A model generated the notes under the pieces. It saw only the letters and a program-made list of their open reading frames with translations, ran no database searches and was not told where the DNA came from. The translations under genes were made by a program, and so were the position numbers. Below, one piece after another: positions 6,243 to 7,329 of a stretch of 7,329 bases of DNA; the stretch's first letter is position 1; the number at the start of each line of letters is the position of its first letter. Source of the DNA: RYN-428 sp035551995 (GTDB taxonomy: Bacteria; Planctomycetota; Phycisphaerae; Tepidisphaerales; Tepidisphaeraceae); assembly GCA_035551995.1 (NCBI GenBank), contig DASZME010000019.1:1-7329 (forward strand), in the 5' to 3' direction.

Positions 6243-7329
6243 TTATTTGCGGCCGGGATCGGCCGGGTTTTCCAGTTCTCGAAGGAAATTCTCGAACTCG
6301 ATCATCGGCTCGTCGACGCCGACTTCGGCGGCATGCGGATCGGCCGAGGCATGCTCGACGTGCCCAACGGGTGGCTCGTCCTCGAACTCCAGGCCTAAAT
6401 CGTCGGCTACCGCGCGTTCGGGATCGAATTCGTCATGGAGCAACGCCGCCCGATCGTGGGCGGGATCGTCCACCAGATGCTCGGCTTCCAATCCGGAGAG
6501 TCGATCGACCAGTGAATCGCCGGTCGAATCAAGCGGCTCAAGGACCGCCGGCGCCTCGGATTCCGGCGTCTGTTCTTCCTCGGCCAGCGGCGCGAATGAG
6601 TCGAACTCGCCTTCGATTTCATCTTCCTCCGCGGCCGGCTCGGCGGGGGAGAAGGCGTCGGCCGTCACAAGATCGGTGGCGTATTCGGAAGGAATCGTTC
6701 CCTCGCCGAAATTGACGTCGAACACATTTTCCACCTCGGCATTCGGAAGCGGCGTCGAATCCCGCCCGACATTTTCATGCGCCTGCAAATCCTCTTCCGT
6801 CAGCGAGTCGATGAACGAGGAAAAAGCCGAACTCTCCGCTTCCGGCGCAGCGACTTCGGTTTCCGTCGGCTCTTGCGATGAATGCTGCGATTCGGCGACC
6901 AGTTCCTCGAGGTCCGTCGCCTCGACCTCCGGGCGAGAAGCGATTTCCTCGGCGGTGGCCGGCGCCTCTTCATCATCCGGTAGCATTTCCCCCGCCTCGA
7001 TCGCGGCCCGCTCCGCCGCCTCCAGCGGCGTGAGTTGTTCGTCTTCGACCGCGCTTTCCTCCTCGTCGGCCGGCGCTAACTCGTCGGCCGCAAGGGCAGA
7101 AACCTCGTCTGTTTCAGCCGGACCCTCTTCGGCCGCCGCCGTCGCCACCTCACCGGATTGAGCGGCCGCGTTTAATTCTTCGTGTGAAAACTCGCCCGGC
7201 ACGCCTGTCGCGAGTTCATCCAACTCAAGCGGGGCAAGTTCGTCCGTCTCAGCCGTCGGCAATTCTTCCGGCTCAAGAGGGGTTAGTTCGTCCGTCTCAG
7301 CCGTCAGCAATTCTTCCGGCTCAAGTGGG
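6243..7329 (-). CDS. Extremely acidic low-complexity protein, C-terminal part (5' end outside window)
   Basis: The frame is open from the right edge to a TAA at 6243-6245 and shows 361 residues. I recognise no family. By hand count about 30% of residues are Asp or Glu, against roughly nine Arg plus Lys, with a single Lys as the last residue; I see no Cys or Trp. Ala, Pro, Ser and Thr fill most of the rest. It opens with 16-residue repeats (PLEPEELLTAETDELT) that fade into looser copies (PAETDEV, EQLTPLEAAERA). The C-terminal part is less repetitive and ends in a possible short amphipathic helix, MIEFENFLRELENPADPGRK. No membrane segment or enzyme motif is visible, so it is probably disordered, either a standalone acidic protein or the tail of a larger one. 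The TTG at 7310 is not a convincing start because the repeat continues upstream. Reality as a gene is supported by the long frame, biased composition and repeat periodicity; function is unknown. Confidence 0.7.
   Translation of the reverse strand, partial: PLEPEELLTAETDELTPLEPEELPTAETDELAPLELDELATGVPGEFSHEELNAAAQSGEVATAAAEEGPAETDEVSALAADELAPADEEESAVEDEQLTPLEAAERAAIEAGEMLPDDEEAPATAEEIASRPEVEATDLEELVAESQHSSQEPTETEVAAPEAESSAFSSFIDSLTEEDLQAHENVGRDSTPLPNAEVENVFDVNFGEGTIPSEYATDLVTADAFSPAEPAAEEDEIEGEFDSFAPLAEEEQTPESEAPAVLEPLDSTGDSLVDRLSGLEAEHLVDDPAHDRAALLHDEFDPERAVADDLGLEFEDEPPVGHVEHASADPHAAEVGVDEPMIEFENFLRELENPADPGRK
7185..7328 (-). repeat. 48-base tandem repeats encoding PLEPEEL-TAETDEL units
   Basis: Units lie at 7281-7328 (PLEPEELLTAETDELT), 7233-7280 (PLEPEELPTAETDELA) and a degenerate third at 7185-7232 (PLELDELATGVPGEFS). 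The first two differ at few bases and are in frame, so copy number can change without a frameshift. The array reaches the window edge and probably continues beyond it. Confidence 0.85.

Noticed and set aside
6247..7161. Plus-strand open frame of 304 codons, very Ser-rich
   Set aside because: It is the mirror of the acidic gene's biased codons; the minus-strand frame has in-frame protein repeats and runs off the window, which fits the real gene better.

Overview
The window looks like a planctomycete genome segment. DNA is GC-rich. The dominant gene encodes a very large modular protein whose N-terminus carries the LEPR-x-L-L type motif (LEPRLILSA) typical of planctomycete extracellular proteins. 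A secreted C45-family hydrolase of a kind common in that phylum lies next to it. The genus cannot be told from this sequence.

Layout, left to right: (1) positions 1-129, plus strand, are the last 42 codons of an IS630-family transposase, and the right end of that insertion sequence probably lies just after its stop. (2) About 140 bases with no gene. (3) 280-4536, minus strand, encode a 1418-residue surface or secreted protein: LEPR motif, PQQ-type beta-propeller, one fibronectin III domain, an L-type (legume-like) lectin domain, three more fibronectin III domains, and two near-duplicate SdrD-B-like domains with a calcium-loop-like DxNNNGKLDxGE motif. Its ATG at 4536 has a strong ribosome binding site, and a possible promoter lies near 4600. 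(4) 4612-4859, minus strand, hold a decayed HigA-type antitoxin gene: no start, an in-frame TAG and a frameshift. It has no visible toxin partner. (5) 4861-5967, minus strand, encode a signal-peptide-bearing C45 (acyl-CoA:6-APA acyltransferase-like) N-terminal-nucleophile hydrolase. (6) A 275-base gap with only weak hairpins. (7) 6243 to the right edge, minus strand, encode the C-terminal 361 residues of an extremely acidic, low-complexity protein that begins, as seen here, in 16-residue tandem repeats.

Apart from the IS630 fragment, everything reads on the minus strand, but the gaps (275 bases, and about 325 bases containing a pseudogene) argue for separate transcription units rather than an operon. 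No shared pathway is evident. The two complete genes both point to the cell envelope or outside: an adhesive, sugar-binding surface protein and an exported amide hydrolase or acyltransferase. The IS630 end and the antitoxin relic, on either side of the large gene, mark this as a stretch with past mobile-element activity. I see no convincing new multi-gene system; the most unusual items are the domain architecture of the large protein, the antitoxin relic, and the acidic repeat protein.
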